DNA of 64,000 nt from Iris pallida (taxonomy: Eukaryota; Streptophyta; Magnoliopsida; Asparagales; Iridaceae), in assembly GCA_029216955.1 (NCBI GenBank), contig JANAVB010005597.1, positions 45,398,758-45,462,757 of the forward strand. The letters are read 5' to 3'. Under the pieces are notes generated by a model that did not search any database, was not told the DNA's origin, and saw only the letters and a program-made list of their open reading frames with translations. Positions 46,338-56,343 of this stretch are shown in pieces; the first letter of the stretch is position 1; each line of letters opens with the position of its first letter. The translations under genes and the position numbers were made by a program.

Positions 46338-46462
46338 ATATATCCATTGCACGGCCCTGATCATGCGTCAGATACGGTCAGGAGGTATTCTAGCGATGCA
46401 AAGTATGGAATAGGGGATATATCCATTGCACGGCCCTGATCATGCGTTAGATACGGTCAGAG
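46338..46462. repeat. 79-bp-period direct repeat in solo LTR V
   Basis: ATATATCCATTGCACGGCCC plus TGATCATGCGTYAGATACGG occurs twice, 79 bp apart, with one substitution. Confidence 0.9.
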
Positions 46463-47861
46463 ACGTATACTAGTTCATGCGAAAGCCTCTAGTGGATGCT
46501 ATGCTTTATTACTACCCACTTATACGTTCCAGTATAGTTTTCGACTTGCATTACACCCAGATGGTTAGGTTCCATTGTGTTGGAGCGTGTGGTCTTTCCT
46601 TTGTCATGTTTCATTTACAGTTCATTATGGTATTGTTTTTATGTATCTTGTTACGTTCCTCTGAGGACCTGGTTATTCTCCAGGTGTGTGCTTTCATGCT
46701 TTTCTACAGGTGTTCTAGCCAAGGCCGTGATCTTCTCCATTTTTCGAAGATGATTGCTCTTGGTTCGTTTTGTCATTTTGTTGATCGCTTTCTTGTACAT
46801 TTATTTCATTGAGATAGTTGGTAGTAGACTTTGTCTCCGCCCAACGATTGTACCATAACTATTCAAGTCGATTCTATCTTTATTCTTTATATATTTGTGG
46901 ATAAGATTTAGCATGTCTTGGTTCTCTACATTTTACAGCTTATGTACTTATACGAGGATTCCATACATTGGAGTATTCTTCGTATATCTACAGCTGGCAT
47001 ATTTGCATACTTAGTCCTACATATTTCGGGACTGGGGCGTTACAGCCCACTACGTCAACCGGACCTTAGTAGGTACAGCAATCCTCCTCACCGTCATCTA
47101 TAATATTTTGTCAATATATCCAGTCAGGATGGAACGAGCACAATCAACTAACAACAGTTCACAAGATATGATAAAAGCTATAAGATTGTAAATAGAGAGT
47201 ATATAGAAGAAATTATGGAATGTACATATAAGTATCATGGCATGGTAAGCTATAAATCTAGAGCTAGAACAAGGCAAGTAAAACTGATCATGGCATGTAC
47301 AAGAATCAAGAATCATCTATCTAGGTGTGTGAGTACTAGCTACAACATATGGTCGACTTGGGTCTGCACAAGGTTATGATCTAGCCAATCATACGTGTGG
47401 TGTAGGATTGGCATTCACAAGGTTCACAAGATATACAAGGCGGGTATTGACCACACATCTACAATAGTACACTCCGTCCCCGACTGGTAGAGTGGATCCA
47501 AGCAAGACGTTACGACACGAGATTCTACGAGAAGGGAGCAAGTCTTCTCGAGAATCGGTATCCATATACTGCACAAGAACTACAAGGGGGCTTGTACAAG
47601 ATATACCAAGATAGCAAGGAATAACATCTCATGTCGAGATCCATGAATACCAATCCGTGTGACCAATGTGTCAAGAACAAGCATATCTACACTAATTACA
47701 TGAATTACAACAATCATCGTAAATTGGAAAAGTTATCAGAGAATGTACTCGCCTGTGATGTGATAGATAAGTCAACTGAGTCCAAGAACAGTGTTCCGAG
47801 GACCTATAGGTGGAATACTGTATCAATATAATGGTTTGGAAATGAATTTCAGTTATACAAA

Positions 47862-48236
47862 GTCAAACTGGGTCAAGACACGTCAAACTAAGTCAAACTT
47901 GGTCAAACAAAGTCAAACTAGATTATACAGGGTCAATCTAAGTCATACTAGGCCTAACAAAGTCAAACTAGGTCAATACAAGTCAAACAAAGTCAAACAA
48001 GGTTGATTTAAGTCAACGGTTGACTTGCAGTTGACTTTTGGTCAACTGGTCAACTTAGGTCAACTATAGGTCAACTTTAGGTCAAACTTGACTAACGTTG
48101 ACTAACAGTTGACTTTGGGTCAACTGGTCACGTTTGGTCAAGTTCTAGTCAATTTTAGGCTACGGTTGACTTTCAGTTAACTTTTGGTCAAAATAGTCAA
48201 CCGTGGTCAACCAAGGTCAAAACTAGTCCAAGTCCA
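47862..48236 (-). repeat. Array of TTGAC (W-box core) motifs in the W 5' LTR
   Basis: The counterpart of 35170-35526, with nearly the same motif order and orientation, small indels, and an extra GTCACGTTTGGTCAAG unit near 48126. Confidence 0.9.
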
Positions 48237-49068
48237 CTATTTCTAACCATTACCAACCATAATATCCTAATTTTAGCTATATCTTAAGGTATTAAACCCA
48301 TAAGTTGAGAAATGGATATCATCCCAACTTATCCCGTTACCCTTCCACTCTAACACTAAGGCCAAGTAGCCTTTCCTTAGGAGTCCCACTCCCGGCTTCC
48401 TAGGATAGTAGGATACTAGCCTATACTAACATTACCTACCAAGTTTCCTAGGTAAAGTGGACATCCAGTCCATCTTACGACTCATGGGGTTGTATTATCC
48501 ATTATCTTGGTAAAAATCTCACTTTAGCTTTTAACTCCCACTTTAGGCTTTCCTACTTCATTCTAAACTTTTCCCCACTCTCTATTATGGTATTTAAACC
48601 CTCTCCTAGAATCTCGATACCGTATCACGGTATCTTGATATTGAAAAGTCAAAAAGGGTAAACTTGCATTACCTTAAGGTAATGGATATTCATGAGATAC
48701 CAATTTGGTATCTCAAGAATACCACACGACTCCAACTCTAACTAGAATACTAAACTCTAACTATCTAACCAATACTAACTTGCTACCTAACCATCTAACC
48801 CATCTAGTATTCATGGCTAACTCCTTAGTACTAACATACCACTTATCTCCATATTTCCCCCAACCTCTAACCAATATCCCCCTCTTCTAGAACCTCACCA
48901 AGACACACTCTAACTCACTCAAACATACCCACTTATAGGCCATTTAGGGGGGGGGGGGGTATATATAGGTTTATATATGGTATATATATGGGTATATATA
49001 GGTTTATATATAGGTATATATATAGGGGGTAAATGGGGGTTTAAGGGGGTTCAAGGGGGGGCTGTGTG

Positions 49069-49385
49069 GGCTGCTACTGCTGCCTAATAATGTTGCTGCT
49101 GTTGCCTTATTGCTGCTGCTGCTGCTGAGTTTGTGGGGGGGGGACAGCAGCCCCAAACCCCCCAGCTGCTGTTGTTTCCCTTCTTTATCTCCCTCTCTAA
49201 TTCTCTCTTAATCTCTTCCTCTCTAATTTCCCTTCCTTCTCACCCTCTATAATCCCTTAAATCTCTTCCTCTCACTCACACACATACATATCTATATATA
49301 TATATAGATACACATACACACATACATATCTACATATATATACACACACGCTCACACACATGGACACACATGGACACACATACAC

Positions 49386-49424
<39 letters not shown>

Positions 49425-49478
49425 TATGGACACATACACATATATATAGATACATATACACCTATACATAGACACACT

Positions 49479-49563
<85 letters not shown>

Positions 49564-49605
49564 GGACACACACACACATATGGATACTTATATAGATATA
49601 TGGAC

Positions 49606-49640
<35 letters not shown>

Positions 49641-49672
49641 CACACACATGTATTCATATATATTTATATATA
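49069..49672. repeat. CTG, TA and CA microsatellites of the W 5' LTR
   Basis: CTG triplets at 49069-49132, TA runs at 49388-49428 and 49481-49558, and CA runs near 49601-49648 interrupted by AAACAC. The order matches 36361-36960 but tract lengths differ strongly. Confidence 0.92.
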
Positions 49673-50484
49673 TAGACACACCAACACGAGGATACATGGA
49701 CACAAACACTAATCCTAGTTTTCCTAGGAGTCTCCCATAGGCCTCTAACCTTGACACAAAGGGACACAACCATGGGTAAGTCCTATAGGCTCCAAATCCA
49801 AGTAAAATTTATAGGAGAATGATTTAGAGAATAGATAATTACCTATTAGGAGTGATTCCTAACGAAACTCTCTCCGACACAAAGATTCTCATGGAAAGGA
49901 CACTTCCATCTTGCACTCTTCTCCCAAACTTTGGTAGCACCCTCCCTTGATGGTGTAGAGAGGATCTATAGAAGAAATTCGGGGAAAAAGAGAAGATTTG
50001 GAGATCAAATCTCAAATTTAGGTCTAGGTTTTGGGGGAAACTCAAAAGGGGGAAGAACTTGAGAGTGGAGAAGAAGTGAATGGAGAGGAAGGGTCTCTCC
50101 CTAGTGGCCGGCCATATGGGGGAATTTGGCAAATGTCCAAAATGCCCTCCAAGCCTCCTTTAGGTCAAAATTGACTTAAGAGATCTTTCGGGGTTAGAAA
50201 GGCCAAGTTAAAATATACAAATTGACCGATTAAGTCACAGGAAAATTGTCTAAAAGTACCAGACTAATTTATGGGATTTATGGGCCATATCTAACTTAAA
50301 TTTGGGTCCCGATCAAAGTCTAAGCTACCCCGGGTCCCCGATACAAGTCGAAATGAGCTGAAATTCGAACCCGACTCGAAAAATTCCCAAATAACATTAT
50401 AATTAAATAAAAATTTCTAAAATTCCTAATAATTCAAAAATAATCATTTTACCCCTATTTACGAAAAGTGGGAGTGACACTTAT

Positions 50485-50705
50485 GGCTGGGTCTTCCCTA
50501 TCATGGCTAACACAATAGTCAAAGCACGCCACTGCACTATCCGTGCCATAATTTCTAGTCACCTTGTACTCAAATCCCTAACCATGGCTAAAATTATCTA
50601 CCGTAATAATTAACTAAACAATTATTTACAAAAATCTAAAAATCACCATTTAAATCAAATAAATAATAATAAAATATTTCAAAATTTTCGGGAAGGGGAG
50701 CTACA
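50485..50705 (-). mobile_element. Third fragment of LTR X3
   Basis: It matches X1 from GGCTGGGTCTTCCCTA to GGGAGCTACA (17406-17625) with few changes. It closes the X LTR that W split. The next base is Y gag sequence. Confidence 0.85.
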
Positions 50706-51443
50706 CCAGGGGTGTACGAATGCACCTGAGCAAGGATCAAGGCCCTGGCAGAAGCAACAGCCGAGGGTAGTCAAGCCTCTGACAACCCTCCCCTCGAAGA
50801 CGAAGAAGCGCTTCGACAAACCGACCCTGACGTAGCTGGGGGTAGCCAACACGAGGCCTCAGAAGAATAAGCCCCTCTACAGGGAAGCGAGGTCGAAAGC
50901 GAAGCCTCGAACGATCCATCCACTTCCACCCATGTCATGACAGCTTACATGGCAGGGGGTGGTGATGAAGGAGAATCGGACGCTCCAGCGCTAGACATCG
51001 TGCAGCGCATAGACACTCTTGAGGGGAGTCTCAAAACCCTCTCTTCCTTCATACAAATCTTGACACAGGCGGTGTTCGACATTCGAACCACTCTGGCAAA
51101 GGCACATGTCTCCATCAGCCCAGATCCAGGGGCCAACGGAGAATCAAGTATACCCCCTCAACGGGCATCTTCAGGGGTAGAACACCGCACCGCACCGCAA
51201 GCATCAGCTTCTTCCAATATACAGCTTCAGGCCGTACCGCTTTCTCCAGCTCCCGGTACACCAACTGAGGCTCCTCTCAAGGTACGGCTCAAAGGCAGAC
51301 CTCCTCAGTTGTTGGCACCCGTCAAACCACAAGAGAAGACCTCGGCGTCCTTCTCAGCACAGTCCCAGGAGCCAGCACGGGGCAAGCTCCCGAAAAACTC
51401 TCATGAACCTTCCAAGACTGCTCTAGTTCTCACTGATGAATAA
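50706..51443 (+). pseudogene. gag: Partial gag of Y
   Basis: One frame with early stops near 50730 and 50868, then open from 50937. The product is acidic and Ser/Pro-rich (ALDIVQRIDTLEGSLKTL; an amphipathic stretch at about residues 20-55), then a Pro/Ala-rich tail. I see no zinc knuckle or gag core, so most of the gag body is absent. The X insertion boundary at 50705 cuts its 5' part. It is assigned to gag by position only. Confidence 0.5.
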
Positions 51444-52272
51444 CTTGGAGAGTACATATTGGCTAATATCGATGCTCCATCCCTCGATGATGTAATCCCT
51501 CGAGACAAGATCCCATATTTTATCAATAATAGAGTACTTTTAATTATTCTAGTCTTCTATATTGGAATACCATGTACACTCTAGATAATTATCTACGTCG
51601 TTGCAAAGACAAATAATGACTGTGAGTCGTATAAATCGGGTCGTCCTGTACCAAGGAGTCTGTTACATATTCGCGCCTCGAAACAAGGACGAGAAGCCCA
51701 TTATCTTTGGCAAAGTCGAGCGTCACCAAGACCTCCCATTGACGGAGCCAGAACCCGACACTGGCAGAATGCAAACCTACTGGTATAATGATCGAGCCAA
51801 GTATCTTATCCAAAAGATGGGTTATAACTTAAAGAGCAGCTTAGGTCTGAACTACGGCATAGATTGACACCTTCCCCTACGACTTCTAGTGCCAAAAGGA
51901 AAGCCGTAAGACTACCATCACCGTACCCGACGGAGGGTAGGCTACATCATGCCTCCAACAACTCCCAAAGAATCAGAAGCAGAGGATGTCATATACTCTC
52001 ACTCATCTAAAACTTCAACTTGGGACTCCGACACCAGCGTCGGCTCAATCTTCAAGAAAGTGCTGTCAGCCAACATGACATCCGTACATCCTTCAGAATG
52101 TAAAGATGACGATCAAATATGAGAGTTCTTCGAAGAAGAACCCTGGGCTCAATGCCTAGGCGCACAATGGGAGTCTCGCTTTAAATTACGAGAAACCCCT
52201 ACCGAAGACGAAGTCGAGCAGATCGACCTTGGGGATGGATCTTCATCCAAACCCATTTTTATCATTAAGAGT
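51444..52272 (+). pseudogene. Degenerate gag-pol junction of Y
   Basis: Coding traces in the RT frame are broken by stops. They include AKYLIQKMGYNLKSSLGLNY (51799-51858) and, further on, VPKGKP...RTRR...GY, a segment that precedes RT in Tat polyproteins. A clear protease active site (DTG/DSG) is not visible. The last part (VEQIDLGDG) leads into the RT. Confidence 0.5.
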
Positions 52273-53499
52273 TTGGTGGGGGAGGATCGAGAATCCTTGA
52301 TCCACCTGGTCAAAGAATATATCAAAGTCTTCGTCTGGAGCTACGAAGACATGCCGGGACTCGACCCACAAGTCGCAATGCACAAGCTTAACATCTTGCC
52401 TGACGCTAAGCCCGTTAAGCAGCAACAGCGGCGCTTCTGTCCTAACATCATAGATGCCATTGACAAAAAGATCGACAAGCTCTTGGACAACGGGTTCATT
52501 CGTGAAGAGCAACACCCCGACTGGGTAGCCAACATCGTCCCCGTCACAAAGAAAAATAGGAAAATCCGAGTCTGTATCGATTTCTGGGATCTCAACTCTG
52601 TGTTCCCAAAGAATGAGTTTCCACTTTCGATCACTGACGTAATGATCGACAACACATGTAGCTTCGAGCGTATGTCCTTCATGGATGGCTACTCAGGCTA
52701 CAATCAGATCAAGATGTTACCAGACGAGGAGAAACACACGTCGTTCAGAACTCCAAAGGGGGTTTACTGCTACACAGTAATGCCCTTTGACTTGAAGAAT
52801 GCTGGTGCCACATACCAATGAGCTATGAGCACCATCTTCCGTCAATACCTTCGCAAGACAGTCGAGTGCTATGTTGATGATATCGTCGTTAAGAGCCGTC
52901 TTAAGGGTGATCACCTACGAAACCTGAAGACAGTCTTCGACCTTATGTGGACGCATCAGCTTAAAATGAACCCCGCTAAATCCTTTCTTGGGGTCTCTAG
53001 TAGAAAGTTCTTGGGCTTCATCATCACTGTGGAAGGCATTCATGTCGACCCCGAGAAGACTAAAGCCATCCTTGACATGGACCCTCCGAAGAACCTCAGA
53101 GAACTTCGAGGCCTACAAGGAAAACTTGCCTACATCCGGAGGTTTATCGCGAACCTTTCCGAAAAATGTCAACCCTTTACCAAGCTTATGAAGAAGGGAG
53201 TTTCTTACGTCTGGACGGAAGAATGTCAGAAAGCTTTCGACGACATCAATGCTTATCTGACAAGTCTCCCAGTCCTGGTGGCACCCATCGTAAGCAAACC
53301 ATTCTTGCTTTATGTCCGAGCAATGGACCATTCCGTTGGCGCTTTATTAGTCCAGAATAACGAAGCAGGCCATGAGCAGGCCATTTACTACCTTAGCAGG
53401 ACGATGGTTGGGGCCGAACACCGGTACAATCCCATGGAAAAAGAGTGTCTAGCCTTGGTGTTCGCCATCCAGAAGACTCGCCACTATGTCTCAGGATAA
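52273..53499 (+). pseudogene. pol: Reverse transcriptase and RNase H of Y
   Basis: RT shows VTKKNRKIRVCIDFWDLN, FMDGYSGYNQIKM, YTVMPFDLKNAGATYQ and the intact catalytic CYVDDIVVKS, then FLGFIITVEGI and GKLAYIRRFIAN. A TGA at 52822 replaces the Arg after ATYQ (CGA to TGA). RNase H follows (LLYVRAMDHSVGALLVQ, IYYLSRTMVGAEHRYNPMEK) and ends at a TAA at 53497. The motif set is Tat-like and quite different from Z and W. Confidence 0.88.
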
Positions 53500-53541
53500 A
53501 TAATCCATGTCATCTTCCGAGTCAATCCACTCAGAATTCTC

Positions 53542-54144
53542 ATGACAAAACTAGGAGCACTAAACTCTCCGTTGGCTACGTGGGCGATATTATTGACACC
53601 ATATGACATGGTATTCATACCACAAAAGGCTGTCAAGGGCCAAGCATTGGCCGACTTCCTAGCCGTGCACCTAATCTTGGAATCATCCAGGCTCTACGAA
53701 GGTATCCCCGATGAGGTGCAAGAAGCAAACATTACCGAAGAAAGCCCAGTCTAGCGGATGTTCTTCGACGGTGCTTCCAGAACAGGCCCCAAAGGCCAAA
53801 TTATCGCAAGAGTGGGGGTGGTCTTAATATCTTCCGACAAACTGGTCATCCAGAGCGCTTATTCCCTTTCAGAGCCGTACTCCAACAATGTTGCGGAGTA
53901 CAACGCCCTCATCATGGGGCTTCAATTAGCAAGACAGCTGGGGGTGGACTACCTTGAATCTTACAGCGACTCAAAGCTCGTCATCAATTAAATCCGTGAA
54001 CAATATAAGGTACGCCATGAAGACCTCATCCCCTATCACAAAGCAGCGTTGGACATTATCTCAACCTTCGCAAAATTCTTCATAGAGCATGTGCTTCGGC
54101 TGCAAAACTTGGAAGCTGATGCTCTGCCTGACCTCGCAGCCTCA
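53542..54144 (+). pseudogene. Second (Tat-specific) RNase H domain of Y
   Basis: After a linker (KAVKGQALADFLA) and a TAG at 53755 (Trp of VWRMFFDG), an RNase H fold begins: MFFDGASRTGPKGQ (first Asp), NNVAEYNALIMGL (Glu), SYSDSKLVIN (second Asp), with a TAA at 53989, then NLEADALPDLAASL (last Asp). This duplicate RNase H is characteristic of the Tat lineage. All expected acidic residues survive. Confidence 0.83.
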
Positions 54145-55565
54145 TTGGCTGCACCCGGCGGGACTCAACACTTCGTTACGGTGACGGATCGGGACTTGGC
54201 TTGCCCCAGAAATAATCTGTACATGTGGACAACTTATGCCATGGCCGCGAACCCTGGCATCAACGTCAGAGACTGGAGGTTCCCATTCATTGACTTTGCT
54301 GTCTACGAAATCCTTCCGGAAGACCCGAAGAAGGCAGTCTCAGGCAGAAGGCGTTCCCTCCGATTCTATTGCGATACAGCCTCCAAAATGTTGTATCGAC
54401 GCTCCTACGATGGACTTCTCCTCCGATGTCTATCTAACGAAGAAGCCGCCAAAGGTCTTCGAGAAGCTCATGACGGAATGTACGAAGCTCATCAACTAGG
54501 TCCTAAGCTACAGGACCAACTTCGACGCATGGGCTATTACTGGCCCACCATGATGGCCGACGCTGTCGAGTATGCAAAGAAGTATCGTGCTTGTCAGCTG
54601 CACGCCGACTTCATCCACAGACCGTCAGAGCCTCTACACCCGATGGTTGTCTCTTGGCTATTTGAAGTCTGGGTCATGGATATAGTGGGGCCTATCACTC
54701 CTCCTTCGTCAAGGGGACACCGCTTTATCCTGGCAATCACCGACTATTTCTCTAAATGGGCAGAAGCAGTACCTCTCACAGAGTTGAAAAGCTCAAGAGT
54801 GATCAGCTTCATCAAGCATCACGTCATCTATCATTTCGGGTTACCTCGAAGGATTATCCACGACAATGGCCCGTAATTCATCAGCCATGCGTTCAGTAGA
54901 TTCTGCGACAAGAACCGTATACAGAATATGGCATCAACCGCTTATAATCCGACAGCAAACGGATTGGCTGAAGCTTTTAATAAGACCATCGTACTCAAAA
55001 AGTTCGTGTCATCCAATAAGCGCGACTGGGACGAGAAGCTCGGCGAATGCCTTTAGGCCTATCGTACAACGGTAAAGACCCCGACGGGCAACACACCATT
55101 CTCCATATTTTACGGGAGCGAAGCAGTGCTACCGCTGAAGATGCAAATCCCTCACTCCGAGTGGCGATCACAAATCATTTGACGGAAGAGGACAATCAAC
55201 GTCGCCGTCTGTAAGAGTTGGAAGCGCTGGACAAAAAATGCCTCTTGGCTTAACAGCGCATCGAACTTTATCAAGTCCGCATATCACAAACTTTCAACAA
55301 AAGAGTCCGACATAGGACTTTCCAAGTGGGCGACCTGGTTCTGGCAGTCAGGAGACCGATGGTGATGACTCACAAAATACCTAGAAAGTTCAAACCCAAA
55401 TGGAAAGGATCCTTCATCATAGAGACGGTATACTCAAATGGTGTTTATCGTCTCGCTCAAGCTAATGGAGACTTGTTCATGATGCCCATCAACGACAAGT
55501 TCCTGAAAAATACTATTCTTGACCAACGTCGAGAACGTACTGCCTCTACCCAGAAAGAGGACTAG
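54145..55565 (+). pseudogene. pol: Integrase of Y
   Basis: The zinc region has EAHDGMYEAHQLGPKL and YWPTMMADAVEYAKKYRACQ, with the first Cys changed to Tyr. DDE residues: Asp in VMDIVGPITP, Asp in IIHDNGP, Glu in NGLAEAFNKT. Stops lie at 54874 (TAA), 55054 (TAG, a Trp), 55216 and 55251. The frame shifts by one near 55150, after which the GPY/F-like end (RKFKPKWKGSFII ... NGVYRLAQANGD ... INDKFLKN) runs to the TAG at 55563-55565. There is no chromodomain, as expected for Tat. Confidence 0.85.
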
Positions 55566-56132
55566 TGAACTTGACCAAACCAAGTTCACACCCCTTCTTT
55601 GACAAATCATATGCTTCTGGAACCCAGCCGTTTCGTTGTATTCTATCCCCATTAGAAGAACAACCACGTCCATATTACCTCTGAGTTACTTCTCTACACC
55701 CCATCAAGCAGGATCCTGCACCTTGTAAGATCATACTTAAGGCAATGTTTACCACGTCCACAATACCTCTGAGTAAACATTCCGTACGACAATCCTTGTG
55801 TTGTTGCACGATAGAACACCCACGTCCATATTACCTCTGAGTTGTTCTATAAACACCCACGGAGTTCACTCCTACCATGTCCATATTACCTCTGAGTAGG
55901 AAAACTCCACCATTTTAGCCCATATTTACCATGTCTACCTTACCTCTGAGTAAATATGTCGGTCCTCTCTCAACTTATTATCTGTACCTAACACCATGGT
56001 ATGCCAAGGATGATAAGTCTACATAAATTTTACCCCATATTCACCATGTCCATATTACCTCTGAGTGAATGTGTCAGTTTCCTTCATGAATAACTTATTA
56101 TCTGCACCAAGCCAAGGTGCACGATAGATAAT
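55565..56132 (+). ncRNA. Array of covarying hairpins after the Y pol stop
   Basis: Six hairpins share a loop of exactly 20 nt, CAYGTCYAYMWTACCTCTGA, at 55665, 55753, 55821, 55876, 55930 and 56045. Stems differ: AGAAG/CTTCT plus AAC/GTT; AATGTTTAC/GTAAACATT; ATAGAACA/TGTTCTAT; GGAGTT+TCCTAC/GTAGGA+AACTCC; CATATTTAC/GTAAATATG; CATATTCAC/GTGAATGTG (one G-T). Two more (55973-56018, 56097-56132) share CTTATTATCTG with inner stems TACC/GGTA and CACC/GGTG. A perfect 9-bp hairpin, GTGAACTTG/CAAGTTCAC, sits on the pol stop (55565-55589). Structure seen directly; its action as RNA is inferred. Confidence 0.8.
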
Positions 56133-56343
56133 GGGTCCAAAAAAATAATCACAGAAAATAAACAAAGCAAAAAGTTCTTCCATTTGCTTCAGCTAAACAA
56201 AAAGTAAAAGATTACATCGACATCGAAAAGAAATAAACTACATCTTCAGGTTTCTTCAGATCTCAGAAATACTAAGACAAAATAGGGACATTGACTTTAT
56301 TCATATTTCCGAAAACGGCAATTGCAAAGCAACCTACGAATCC
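56133..56343 (+). other. Unassigned A-rich stretch
   Basis: A-rich sequence between the hairpin array and the end of the antisense gene. Nothing recognisable on either strand. It would contain the 3' UTR of the antisense gene. Confidence 0.4.

Larger units (their letters stand above)
43367..47044 (+). mobile_element. Solo LTR 'V' (3678 bp) inside the W 5' LTR
   Basis: Begins TGTAAAACCCCTAAATTT and ends GGACTGGGGCGTTACA. It is flanked by GCCCA (43362-43366 and 47045-47049), and the other W LTR has the empty site (AAGCCCACTACG near 34358). A TATAAATA box at 44053 gives plus orientation and a U3 of about 690 bp. The GC-rich block 44220-44880, the ATT-rich block 44955-45180 and the rest are transcribed leader. 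The ends resemble long Tekay-type LTRs. There is no internal region, so this is a solo LTR. Confidence 0.92.
33949..50479 (-). mobile_element. Tekay-type chromovirus (element W), complete insertion
   Basis: 16,531 bp including a 3.7-kb nested solo LTR. It begins TGTCACGACCCGC, ends GGGAGTGACA and is flanked by CTTAT (33944-33948 and 50480-50484). LTR X1 shows the empty site (GGACATACTTATGGCTGGG near 17395). LTRs are 33949-37775 and 42952-50479. The internal region (37776-42951) carries gag, zinc knuckles, protease, RT, RNase H, integrase and chromodomain on the minus strand. All nine internal stops are TAG. One short frameshift follows the protease. Confidence 0.93.
42952..50479 (-). repeat. 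5' LTR of element W, interrupted by solo LTR V
   Basis: TGTCACAACCCGC...GAGTGACA, about 3845 bp without V and its duplicate. It aligns with 33949-37775 throughout. The two differ mainly in microsatellite length and scattered substitutions. Confidence 0.92.

Noticed and set aside
49272..49769. 165-codon frame of VCVCVC and IYIYIY
   Set aside because: Pure translation of CA and TA microsatellites. The same applies to 36755-37054.
55650..56075. CRISPR-like repeat-spacer pattern
   Set aside because: The repeated 20-mer is the loop of hairpins, spacing varies from 54 to 115 bp, and the context is a plant retrotransposon.
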